A stretch of 64,000 nt of DNA from Enoplosus armatus (Eukaryota; Chordata; Actinopteri; Centrarchiformes; Enoplosidae), in assembly GCF_043641665.1 (NCBI RefSeq), contig NC_092188.1, forward strand, positions 19,613,704 to 19,677,703. Reading direction: 5' to 3'. Under the pieces are notes generated by a model. The model saw nothing but the letters and a program-made list of their open reading frames with translations. It was not told where the DNA came from and did no database searches. The stretch's first letter is position 1, and each line of letters starts with the position of its first letter. This document shows, piece after piece, positions 22,301 through 33,800 of the stretch. The position numbers and the translations under genes were made by a program.

Positions 22301-24352
22301 TACTAGAAGTAAAAGTATGCACTAAAAACGTCTGCGCACACAGAGAGGCAGAGTAGATCAGAAATTAAGCTAAAAAAATTGTTGTCTTCATGATGAATTC
22401 TTGTGTGTTTGCAGCAGAAAGTTAGTGCAGGTTGATTTTTTGCAAGAGGCAACGGAGGTGGGGCGGACCAGTCGGTCACTCACTTGACATGTGAACACTC
22501 ATCATTTGAAGGCAAACCCTTGGTGAATACATAAATATATATTTCTACAACTTTGTTTCAGTACACTTTGTCATCAATATGGAGATCAATGTACACTGTT
22601 GTGGCATTAAGAAGAAGAAAAACAGACGAAGACGGCAGACAAATTGGTCACTAGCCTAATGTTGGTGAAAGCTTCACAATTTGTTCTGTTGACATTTTCC
22701 CTGAACATTTCATGAGTAACTTTACAAAAGCAAAAACTATTTCTGATCAGCAGAACAGGCTGAAGCAAAGATTTATAGCATACAGTATATATAAAATCAT
22801 TTTTATCCTGAATCTTACGCTGAACACCTTTTCATAATTGACATAAGGCGCGTGTGGGAGGGGGGGGGGGGCATATTTTCATGCTGCTGAATGATTTCTT
22901 TGCAATTACCTTTCCAAAGCTCTCTGACTAGCGCTCTGCAGGGTTAGCTGGACAGAAAAAAAAGCGTATAATCTGAGAGGATATTTTAGTCCACAGCTGT
23001 GGTTGGATGTACGACAGCTCTCCTTTCAAACCAATATCAGTATTGCACATGTGTTCAATGCTGTATGTGAACTAAAAATATTTGCCATCACATTTGGTGC
23101 TGAAAGCTGAAATTCCATCTCATCCTCACCTCCAGAGGGCATCAACGAGTGCATGTCCCATGGACTGAAAAAAGGGGGTGGAACCAACAGGACTGCAGTC
23201 TGGTTCTTAATAGCTGTGGCAACAGTGCCAAGCAGCCCATAATGTCTAGAAGTGGAGCCCAGTCAGTCTGAACTGATGACAAACTGGTGCCAGGAGTAAA
23301 TGGAACGCTCTCTATCACAGCAAAGACGGACACTGAAAACGGACACCTACATTAAAATCTTGCCTGATCAGTAAGGCTTCCATATTCACTAACGGTCAAA
23401 ACAAAATGATGGTGTCTTGACAACACTACAATGTACAAAGTAATTAAAAAGCAATGCAGACTTTAATGCCTCATAATCACCTGTCTGCAAGACAGGACTC
23501 TTGTATATATTCCCAAACAGGGGGATGACAATATGCTCCTACTCTAATATATATCATTATATGTTAATATACACCTTATATCTCTTTGATCATTTATAGC
23601 ATAATGTGATCATTAACTTTGAAAGTGACTTCGCAGACTGCTGTACCGTGCAAATAGTGGTGAAGTACCTCCCCGTGGCTGACTTATTACAGATGTTTAA
23701 ACATTACCCCAGAGACAGAGAAATCAAAGAGACTAAACTCTCTACAAAGAAGCCGCATGGGCTCTCTGCAGACGAATACCTAATGCCTCTACAGAATGCA
23801 AAATAATGTACCAGTATTACATCTAAATGACACGGGCATGGATTTTCCTCTCACACCATCACCGACATCACTTAGGGAAGTACCTGAACTGAGACACGGC
23901 TGTTCTTAACTCCAGTCTGACAAAAGTTTGAATAAACAAACTGCATAACGGCAGCAACAAGTGAACAGTTCCACCAAATCACATCTACAACAGATACAAT
24001 TTAACTGAGGAGAAAGATGCTACTAATGTCAGTACCATTCAAATAAAAGAAGAACAGAACAATATAGACATGTTTCCTTAAATCACAGCCTCTTTGTAAT
24101 ATAAAATAAGGAATAAAACAAAACCCACCCGAAGTCATCAGCCAGTTTCGCCAGTTAATGTGAATCACAGGACAATGTCTGACTTCGGTTCACCATCAAA
24201 ACAACACATATCTATATGACAAATATGTTGCAACAAACTCTTACAAGATCTGTTAAAGAATCAGAAATAAAAAGTGGTTCTGAGAGAGAATCAGCAGAGT
24301 GAACTGAGATACATGAGAAGGGTCGAGTTTTCAGCTCTCCCTGCTTCCTCAC

Positions 24353-24472
24353 CTTGCTCTTCCTCTTCTTGTCCCCTCCAAAGAACTTTCCAATCTGGTC
24401 CAGGAGGCCGGGGTTCTTCTTCCTCCGGCCCAGCCCGAAGGCGGCCTGTGCAGAGCTGCTTGCAGATGCCAT
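24353..24472 (-). CDS. mbpb: myelin basic protein, first coding exon (classical MBP start)
   Basis: MBP is the basic, intrinsically disordered protein that holds the cytoplasmic faces of CNS and PNS myelin together. The ATG is the complement of 24470-24472, in context CAACCATGG with a good +4 G. The 40 codons read MASASSSAQAAFGLG, then RRKKNPGLLDQIGKFFGG, then DKKRKSK. The donor is AAG|GTGAGG and the exon ends in phase 0. LLDQIGKFFGGD matches the mammalian GILDSIGRFFGGD segment, a membrane-binding amphipathic helix. N-terminal Met removal and Ala2 acetylation are usual in this family. With the four downstream exons the protein is 122 aa, shorter than the 18.5-kDa mammalian isoform because the region between the proline-rich segment and the C-terminal helix is reduced. 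Confidence 0.97.
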
Positions 24473-24600
24473 GGTTGTAGTAGTAGTGGTTGGTAGTATA
24501 TTTGTCAAATGTGGGATTCTTGCCTCTCTCTTAAATGAGAGAACGAAAGACAGAGGAGGAAAAAAGAGAAAAGAGAGGGAGGGAGGGAAAAAAAGCTAGC
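24473..24600 (-). promoter_or_regulatory. mbpb: probable mbp core promoter and 5' UTR
   Basis: This is the 128-bp gap between the golli stop and the MBP ATG on the - strand. A TATA-like ATTTAAGAG (complement of about 24528-24536) lies 56-64 bases upstream of the ATG. It would place a start site near 24505 and give a 5' UTR of about 35 nt, similar to the short mammalian MBP leader. Just upstream is a 44-nt homopyrimidine tract in the mRNA sense. In mammals the MBP promoter also sits within or beside the last golli-specific exon. The exact start site is inferred. Confidence 0.4.
24552..24595. repeat. 44-nt homopurine/homopyrimidine tract
   Basis: The + strand contains only A and G from 24552 to 24595, including GAGGGAGGGAGGGAAAA. 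It lies between the golli stop and the MBP ATG, where the mbp promoter is expected. Such tracts can form triplex DNA or bind GAGA/KLF-type factors. Confidence 0.9.
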
Positions 24601-24899
24601 CTATTCTAGGTCCTGTTCGGGGCTCTCCGACCCGCACTCTGAAGCCGCTCCGCTGTGTTCCTGGATGGTCTGCAGCTCGTCCGATTCGGAGGGTCGGTCT
24701 TTGAAGGTGTTGTCCTCTCGGCCCGGGGCATCTCGGGAGAAGAGGCGGACCAGGTGGGGGCGTGGTGTGGCGGCGTCAGGGTCAGCTGTGCTGGCGGGGG
24801 TCCAGGGCTGGCGGGGGCCCTCAGCGCCCGTGGAGTCAGTCACCGCCGGCATCTCCGAGATGCAGCCATTGTTCTGGTTCGCATCTGCCTCACCCAGGC
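24601..24899 (-). CDS. mbpb: Golli protein, last coding exon with own stop codon
   Basis: Golli (gene of the oligodendrocyte lineage) proteins are cytoplasmic/membrane-associated regulators of calcium influx and signalling, in lymphocytes and neural cells. The - strand acceptor TTTCTGCGCAG precedes 299 coding bases in phase 1: 98 codons after the split glycine, ending SPEQDLE and TAG (complement of 24601-24603). Key motifs are GEADANQNNG near the start, AVTDSTG, then RPHLVRLFSRDAPGRED and NTFKDRPSESDELQTIQE, nearly identical to the mammalian Golli segment as I recall it. In mammals this exon region reads on into MBP. Here it stops, and the MBP ATG 131 bases later is in another frame. The bases are clearly GC-richer than the surrounding introns. 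Confidence 0.93.
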
Positions 24900-27800
24900 C
24901 TGCGCAGAAACAACAAGGGTCATCCATGGGCTTGGGCCCGCATGGCACACAACAAAACCCCCAGCAGCACAATGGGCTCTTTTGACAAGGCCGTGCCCCC
25001 TTCCTGCTGCTGCTGAGACCGGCAGAGCGAACGTTTCACATTTGAACTTGAATGAACCTCACCTGCTGAACAGGAAGAGGTAGAACTGTGAGATTACAGA
25101 CACGAGCATCTGAAAAGTGTGTTAACTAAAGTCCTGAGTGCTGTTTTGTCCCTGAGGTCGCTCTCAGCACCTTCTGCAGACGTTTGAGTCAAAACAATGC
25201 TGTAGCAGGTGTGCTCACAATCCCCAGCTTAATTTGACTGGAGCACAATGCATTAGCAATGCATTAGCGTGCTTGCACAAAAACGTTTCTTGGCTTGTAT
25301 GCAATTGTACAAGAGAAGCTGCAGCACCTTTTTGTAACAGAGTCAACCCTGTGCAGTGCATTAAGAGCTCATCTCCCGACATTATCATGGTTCATTTTTC
25401 AGTCTAACCATGTAAAAACAAGCAATACATGTTCCAGCGTATTAGTTCCAGTGAGATGGAAGCACAGCTGCTCCTCTAACGTCCACTTTGACAGCTATCC
25501 GTTAAAGTTAGCCAGCTCCCACAGCCGAGGACATCCAGTGCATTCCTGCCTCCAAAACAATATACGCACTGTGCTGGCAGAAATGGTGTAGCACTACACC
25601 AGAGAATCTGCATGCTAATATTGGCCGAAACAGTGGCCTGTTGTCAGAGCTGCATAGTTATTACAGGGAAACAAAGGGCCCAGTGTCACTAAAATAACTC
25701 CTATAAGTATGGATTTTCAACCCAATGCACGGTGACACTTATCTGATTCGGGGGCCAGAGAGCTACGAGGCCGCCGTCTCTGGGTGCAGAGCATATGCTA
25801 GTTCCATGCTGTATGCTATGTAGAAGTTTACAATATGACTTGTTACAATGTTAGACAGAGTTGCTCCTAAAAGCAATGCGGCTGCAGCAGCAACATCCGC
25901 ATAATAATCTTTCATTATTTGGTCCAATGAGTTCCTCAGCTTGATTTCCCTCTGGCAGATTTGCAAGTCTTGTATCAAATGTGACTCGGTTTGTGGAGAA
26001 TGAGACCAACTTTGGTCTTTTGAGGAGTGGAGCCCTGAGGAGCCATTGTTGGTTTGCTACACCCAACACTAAACAAAACACTGTTTATTATTGCAGGTGT
26101 TTATCCAGAAGCGAGACTGATCGGGATGATGATATGTACCAGCCGCCGATAGGATACCTTTTTCATCAGTCATTAGGTTTTCAGAAGAGAAAAACAAAAG
26201 TTTTAAACGCATATGCATGCTTGTGAGGAAGGTCAGCAAATGGAGACAGACATACATTGTAATTTGATGTCATGTAATTTGATGTGAAACCAAAATCTCA
26301 TCAGTTGCTTCTCTTTTTGGTCTAATACCTATTAGGCCTTTGTAATAACACCACAAATCATTAAAAAAACATTTGAAGCCTGTCTTTTTAACACCTTCTG
26401 TAATAAGACATGGCTTTTATAGTCTTTAATCAAAATGATACTAATAATACCACTCTCCTGCTCCTGCTTTCTTTAGCATGTCCATAAACCCACTACCTGG
26501 ACGTCTGCGGCAGCCTGGACACACACACCGCACTGCTGTAAAACGTACTTAGTGAAAGTTGTCTCACTTAGTGAGTCTCATTTCCTCATAATTTCATTCT
26601 TGACATGGTAAAAAAAGCCATTTTAGAGGCCATTTTCAGACACTAAAAGTCCTCAATGTAAACTAATAAAGTTCTTGCTGGGTTAACAGCCGCTTTCAGG
26701 CAGATGACACATCGCCTTCAGAGACTTTCTATAAAGATTTTATTCCTAAAAAAAAGCAAACCCTGACAATAACATTAGCAAAAATATGAATCAGGTTTTG
26801 GTCAAAGAGGAAGAAGCTGAGATGTGTAAAAAAGAAAAAAATAATGATTAATGATTAAAACACCTCTCAAATTATTCTGATGGCAAAAATGGTGCAATTT
26901 CCAGTATGTGGAATTCTGGGTGCCTTTTCACTTTTGCAGAGTTTGTGCACACCGTCAGCAGGTCTGCAGTTTTTTAACTTCATCGGCCTGAAAACTTTTT
27001 TTTTAAAGTAAAAAAACAAAACAAACCAAGCCAAAGTACATGACTTACTGTTGTGTTTTTCAAGTTTCTCCGGGGAGTTCGTTAGCAGACAGCATGACCT
27101 GCCAGTCACTGGAGGAAAAGCTGGATCGTGATCTCGACAGCCAACTGTGAGGCTCATTAGAGAGTAACTCTGCACTCTGCATGTTCAATGTGTTTTATGT
27201 ATCTGTGACATTTCTAGAGGGATTGCAGCAGAATAAGCAAATCAATCCATGTGCATACTGAGCTATATCCTCACCCACGGCAGCACAGCCTCATAGATTC
27301 TGTTTACAGTAAACAATGTGAAATATAACTGCTCAGTCTCTGTTACCAACAGTAAATATGTTGTATTACAATATTGTTCCCTCTCTGGAGAGCCTCTGTG
27401 GCTGTTATTTTAACACAAAGAGTAGAATAAACAAGAGAGCCGCTGTTTATCTGTCTTTCAGTGGCCTCCCCGTGAGTCCTCTTCATCATCTGTTGCTCCC
27501 TTTTCTAAGCCCAGCGGTGCTACCATCCGCCACTAGAAAACCAATAAAATACAAATCACAGAGAGAGAAAGATCCTGACATGGCTGGACTGTAATAGTCC
27601 TCCACAGTCCATAATACTGCGGTATAGTACTGACTGCATGTGCACCATAAAAAGGTTATGTGCTGATGAGTAACTTATTAATCAGCCGACTCCCTGTGTG
27701 CTCTTACTGAAGGTGCATTAGCTGCACCCGCTGCACAAACTGACCATAATACACAAGCAGGGGATTAATAGGACTGTGATCAATGCCGATGACTCAGTGA

Positions 27801-30800
27801 TTACAGAGTCAGGGGCTGACATTTCTGGCTAATCAGAACTCACTCTGCAGCCCATACTCTTTTGTGGAAAAACAAAAATCCTCCCCCACACATTTTTAAC
27901 TGCCTGATGGAGAAGTTTGGCGGACGGTCGAGTGACTCAAACCGAATTGTTTTCACACCCCAAACGCAAATGACACAGTAGTATCATTATTGTCCCGGGA
28001 TTCATCATTGTGTTAATGACTTTTGTGATTTTATTGGATCTCTGCTTAGATGAGACAGCTTACTCATCTGTGTAGTGAAGATAACGTCTGAAAAGTCCAT
28101 TATCACCCACCGCACACTGTATCAGGTAGTGATCGGTGTTGCCGAGGTTCTGTGGGTGCCAACAGAATTTCATTAAATAATAGATAATGTAATGATCCTT
28201 TAATTGCTGCTTGTGATTGTGATCAGCTATTTGTCTGCAAACCAAACCTCCATTATAAAAATAGATTGCTATATATTAAATGAACAGATAACAAGGACAA
28301 AACATGTATTTGTGAAAGATTATTATTACAATTTCTTTTTGTTTTTACAACTAAATGACTAAGTCCAGTTTGGAATTACCTCAACGTAATCCTTGGGGGC
28401 AACTGCACCCGTGAAAAGTAAGTCTACTAAAAGTGCTTGTTCCTGCCACTGACAGGCTCTGACTGTTATTCTAAGTGTCTCAGACATAACGTTATGGAAA
28501 GGATCCCCACAGAGATGGACCTTTTTGATAAAGAGTGAGAAGAACTCTGACTCGCGTTTCCACCGTCGTCTTCCTGCAACAACTCACCTCTCAAGAGATT
28601 TCAGAGCAACAAGGTTAAACAAAAAGCTTCTCTGTAGGGGATCCCTTCCATAATTCATAATACTGGAATTACCCTTTAAGTTGCTCTATATATGTTTCAG
28701 CCTCATGAGTCAGTTGCCAGTTCACAGCCCCTTAAATCTCTATTCATTTTTCATGTTTAATGGGGAGAGGCAGAACATTGGGACGGTATCTTCGGCTTCT
28801 TGCAAGACAGCAGCCCATGGAACTGCAATTCATGTAATACCACGAGCCCAGCAAGCTGGATAGGACAAGATGTTCTTGTTGTTGTTTGTTATGAGTTCTT
28901 TTTGCCTCATGGATATCTACATGCCCTCACAGAGTTGCATTTTCTTTCTAGAGAGAGTTTACAGTTTACAGAGAGTTTTCTATGATATATTCACTGAGAA
29001 CCTCAGCTCCTGTTAGAATCATCCCTTCTGTATCGCCTGCCCCATTCAGTTCAGCTCTGACAGTACTAATTGTAAGATGAACCTGACAAAGAGCCACCTA
29101 GCTTCAGTGGCTGGGTCACTGACAGCTGCGTGACCGCCTGCGCTCCTCAGTGTGCTGACTGTTTTTAATTAGGCCGAGGCTCAATGTCGAAATCACAGTC
29201 AATCACACACTGACTTCTTTCCTCCACGACTCAATCTTCCCTCTAGTTTAATAACAAACTGCCACGAGTCAGGAAATCAATCAGAGCCTAGCAGAGCTTA
29301 ATAGTACCCTCAGCACACCTAACCAATTTTTCATTAATTGCAACTGTCCGTGCCGCTCAGCCTGACAACTGCACTAATCTTGCAGTAAATGTTTTCAGTG
29401 TGATATGAAGTCATTGGACGGCTCTCAATTCCAGCGTGGCAGCTTACAGTTGAGCGTGAAAGAGAAGGGAATAGGCTTTTCATGTCACACTTGCTGCTAA
29501 ACAGAAGTGAAGTGAGACGGGGTGGAATGAAAGGCCAAATGTGATGCTGCATGTTTCTTCTCCCTCTGTATAGTCCTTCACTACATTAGGTTATGCAAAA
29601 GAAGCACAACTTGTAAACCACACTAAGGGCCAATTATCCAGCAGCCTGATGCATTACACGGCAGAGAGAAGCAGGGGTCTGCTCAGAGCGTGCTGCCTTC
29701 ACTTTGTTGGCCTCCTTCATAAATACTGGATTTATTCATGTGTTCAAATCCCAAGATAACGATAGTTCCTCGGGCCTGTCCATCACTGGCTTAGCAGAGG
29801 GGTCCTTAAGCCACCAGAGGAGAAGACAGTAAGGTCAGAATCTGCTGTCAAACACATCGCTCAGCAGGGGCCCCTATTAGCACCAAGAGATACTGGCCTC
29901 ATTCAAAACATGTTTTCAGCTTCTCATAACGTAGCCCAGACGTTATCGCAGATTAATTCACCGTAACAACTCCACAATGCCCCCATGACAACTACAGCGC
30001 CAAGATGCCCGATATTTCTGGGGAAATTATAGGGGACAATAGACGTGATCTGCCGCCTTGGAGTCTCAGATAATAGTGGCAAGAACAATTACCACCACCA
30101 GCTCTGTCTGCCGCGTGGTCTAGGTTAAATAGTCAGGTGAAGACACCAAAAAGAGGCCTGTCTGATCTGTTCAGCTGAGAGATTCAGCGCCCTGCAAGAG
30201 GGAAAAGATCGGCATGGAGAAGGGAAGAGGTATGCAGGGAGTGGGCCTCAATCTCATCATTTTTCCTCCTCTTCTTTGGTGTGAAGAGGATGTGTAGCCG
30301 GGCTACTGGGACAACAACAAGGACTGTGGTGGGACCGAGGCACGGGAAGCATTCCTCTGAAAAAACACTCATCGCTATGTGGCCCCGGACCAAACCTCCC
30401 ACCCAGGGGCCAAAATCCTTCTGCCGCTGCATTCATGGTGGATCTGAAGCACCCACAAGCCTTGAGAAAAAAGCCCCTCTCTGTCTCTGAAACCCCATCT
30501 GGCATTCAGGACGTTCAGTCCTCCAGAGATTTTTCTGGACGAGATAAGAGCTACAGCAGAACCACTCCCTTCTTATAACCCAAGCCATGTTCGTGACCTT
30601 TGAACTTCACTTTGAGCAGTGGCTTTAAATGGGGAAGGATGTGATTCAAAGGACAAAATGCACACCACTGTCTGTACCATTGTTATGCCACCATGATAAA
30701 GTCAAGAAAAGAAAAAACACTTACAAGAAATGCCACATTTGACTTGGCTTGTTTCCTGCAAGCTCCATTATATACACAGCAGTGTCAGAGCTTCTGTATG

Positions 30801-33800
30801 TGTCCCAGCTGTGAGACTAACCTTGCAGTGCTACCAAATATAATGACAGCCCTGGCCTGACATCAGCAACAGCTCCTCACATCAGCCTGTTTGCTGAAGA
30901 ACATCAGCTATTGTGTCGTTGTTGTTTTTTTTACACCTCTTTCTATATCACTCGTTTTCTTGACAAGAGTGGATCAAACATTCAGAAGTTTCCCCTCCCA
31001 TCAAGAGAGGTGTGTGTGCCATTTGATGTGCCAAATCAAAATATATTTAATTTACAATGATATGAAACAGAGAGAGGCAGCCAAATCTCACATTTGAGAG
31101 GTTGGAACCATCAAATGTTTGACATCTGCGCTTGACAAATTACTTAAACAATGAATTCATCATCAAAATTTGCCTGTCTGATCAATAAATCGACACAGTT
31201 TCAGCACTCTTCTGGGACTCCACTGTGACTTCTGGATGAAGCACAGTTACACATTGAACTGAGATTTGAAGTTAATTATATTTTTCTACAAGCTCACTCA
31301 TGAATCTTAATTTTGAATCTGGTCAGTCCAGCCTGGTGTATTAATACAGTGCTATATCTCTGTCATGACAGACGTGTTTGTGGAGAGTGAGGTTTTCATT
31401 GGCAGCCGGTATGAATGGGTGTCTCTAGTAGGACAGTGGGACAGCAGAGAAGAAGAATAGAGCTCAACATGGGTTGATGCCATCAGCGTAGTGCTCAGGG
31501 ACGTTTCCTCACCCATGGAGACATGAGAGGCCAAAACACATTCATACATACACGCACTTCAACAGGGCAGTGGACATGACTAATGTCCTGAAGTCGTGAG
31601 CCAGCTGGGTGCTTGTGTCAAAGGCTTCAACTGAGACATTACACTTTGATTTCTTCTGCGTGACCACTGGAGCTTTAGGTCTCAACACAAGCTGAAACAT
31701 TCTGTTCTGTCAAGAACCCGAGACCTCAAAACCGTCTCAACAACACAGCAGGTGTCACCAAAATCAAAACGGCAAACACTGTATGTGTACGTGCAGGATG
31801 GTATTGAGCCTGCATAGCTGTGACCGGTGAGCTTACCAAGATGCAGCAGCTATTCAGTGTTTTCACACACTAGGAGACCTAAGATGTTTATATTGCACCA
31901 AGGCGCACGTCAATAATGCACTGATATGGGACAGCTTCATTTGCTGGTGCAGGATGGATTGAGGTGGATTCTGATACTCCACATTTGGCAGTGGACAAAG
32001 CCACATGTGACCACATACGTGTGTGTGTAGTGAAGTACAAACTAAAATGCGTCCCTTATTGCACTGGAGGACCACTTGATCAACTGTGCATGTGGTGTGA
32101 CAGATCTTTCTTACACAGATGGACATTCTGTTGACTTTCCGATGCCAAGCAACTCAGGGAAGGTTTTTTAATTTGGACCCGAGGTGAACCACAGAATAGA
32201 GACAGTGGTCTTCGCCAGCTGTGTTAGGTAAGCATGAATCTTTCTGGGTTTGCTTTCATCTGTAGGCCCACTCTGACAGATGCCAAATGTGGGCGGTGAA
32301 GCAAATTGAGGCACACTTGAGACACAATCTATTACCAGGTGAACTGTAAGCCATCTCTGCTGGATTTAGACACGATCGGCATGTTTCTGGATGAAAAAAT
32401 ACCACGTCTAAACATGGCCACAGATACTCGTCACTCCTCCAAAGCTACACTTTAGGTTGAGTTTGTTGTTGTCCTCCGAGGGGAAAGGACTCCAGTTCAT
32501 CTTGTCTGACATATGGGATGCAGTAGCTAGGGTAGTACTTTTGTACTCTCTTCGTTACCCCATCATCCGCCCCCCCTCCCCACTTGGACTCCTGTGGCCA
32601 CAGACCCTGCTGCTAACACACATACACACTCAGTGATTGTCCTGCCAGATGGTCGATGCCAGATGACGTGGTCTCCTGAACTCATGGCAACGCCGAGGCA
32701 CAATCTCTTACAACATGACACACAAACACACAGACGCAGAATGCACAGATAGATGGGGTGTGTGTCTTCATGAAATCTATTAGGAAAAGCTGCAGACACG
32801 GGGGAATGAACATGCCTATAAACAGGAACACACGTGGTGGATCATGAGGAAAATTTTGCATGCAGTACATGTTGCAGCTTTTGCATTTTTGTGTGATCTT
32901 GAGATTAATTCATCCATCTGAGAAAGCTGAAGAAAAAACCTGAAGGGGAAGAGCTCGGAGGTGAGAGGGGACAGAAAGGGAGAATCTGAACAATGGTGTC
33001 AAACCAAAGAACACTGGTCCAGTGATGGATGCTGACCTTTAACAATCAGAGCTTTTGAGGGGGAAGGAGGGGAGGTGCTTGACGTTGGCAGTGCCAGGGC
33101 CCGTACCAGCGAGTGTCAGCCTCCGCCACAGAGACAAATGACTGAGCCACTGCACTCCTATATGCGTACGACTGACAAATGCACAGCCGGGGGAACAAGC
33201 TCGTACATGTTCTCAATTCTGTGCTGTATGCATAGTCAGCAGTGCTTACACCCTCTCAGTGAGAATACACATAGATGTGAACCAGCAAGACCTACGTGCA
33301 AAAAAAGCACATAGTCTCTGGCTAGGTGTAGATGCTAAAATGACCAATGGATATTGAGGGTGTAGTGGAAGGCAAATGTGGTCGGAGGCAGAGAGGATAC
33401 ACAGTAAGTAATATTTCCATGCATGATTACATGACTACACTGTGCTAGTCTGAAAGCATATTTGAAATGAGATTCTTCATTTCCACAGCTAATACCAGTC
33501 AATCTAAATTAGAAAAATTAGCAATGAAGGCTAACTCACTGCTGACTATATGAATATGATCCATATTAATATACTGTATATAAACATGGGCGTATTCATT
33601 AACACACCATCACCCGATTACCTTCAGCTCTATGGAGCGCTTCAGCTAATTGTTTGGTTTTAATGCCCAGGTAAAAAAGCTCTGATAAACCGACTGACAC
33701 AGTTAGCAACTAGCTGGTGAACACAATGCAGCATTTAGCTGCTGAGGAGCCAGATATTTCCCTCAGGAATTGATAGAGAGCAGACCAGCGCTGAAAGGGA

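Larger units (their letters stand above)
15915..24352 (-). other. mbpb: large mbp intron 1
   Basis: 8.4 kb between the first and second MBP coding exons. It holds two TG microsatellites (about 17241-17301 and 17803-17839), one complete MITE (18787-19339), an 11-G run near 22860 and otherwise unique sequence. No coding exon was recognised. Oligodendrocyte enhancers may lie here, but nothing in the sequence itself proves one. Confidence 0.75.

Noticed and set aside
24353..24899. Golli-MBP fusion exon as in mammals
   Set aside because: A stop codon and a frame difference separate the two coding regions, so the features are annotated as two proteins.
24655..25083. 142-codon ORF on the + strand opposite the golli exon
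   Set aside because: It is the antisense of a real, conserved coding exon with high GC, which opens other frames by chance. It shows no motif of its own.
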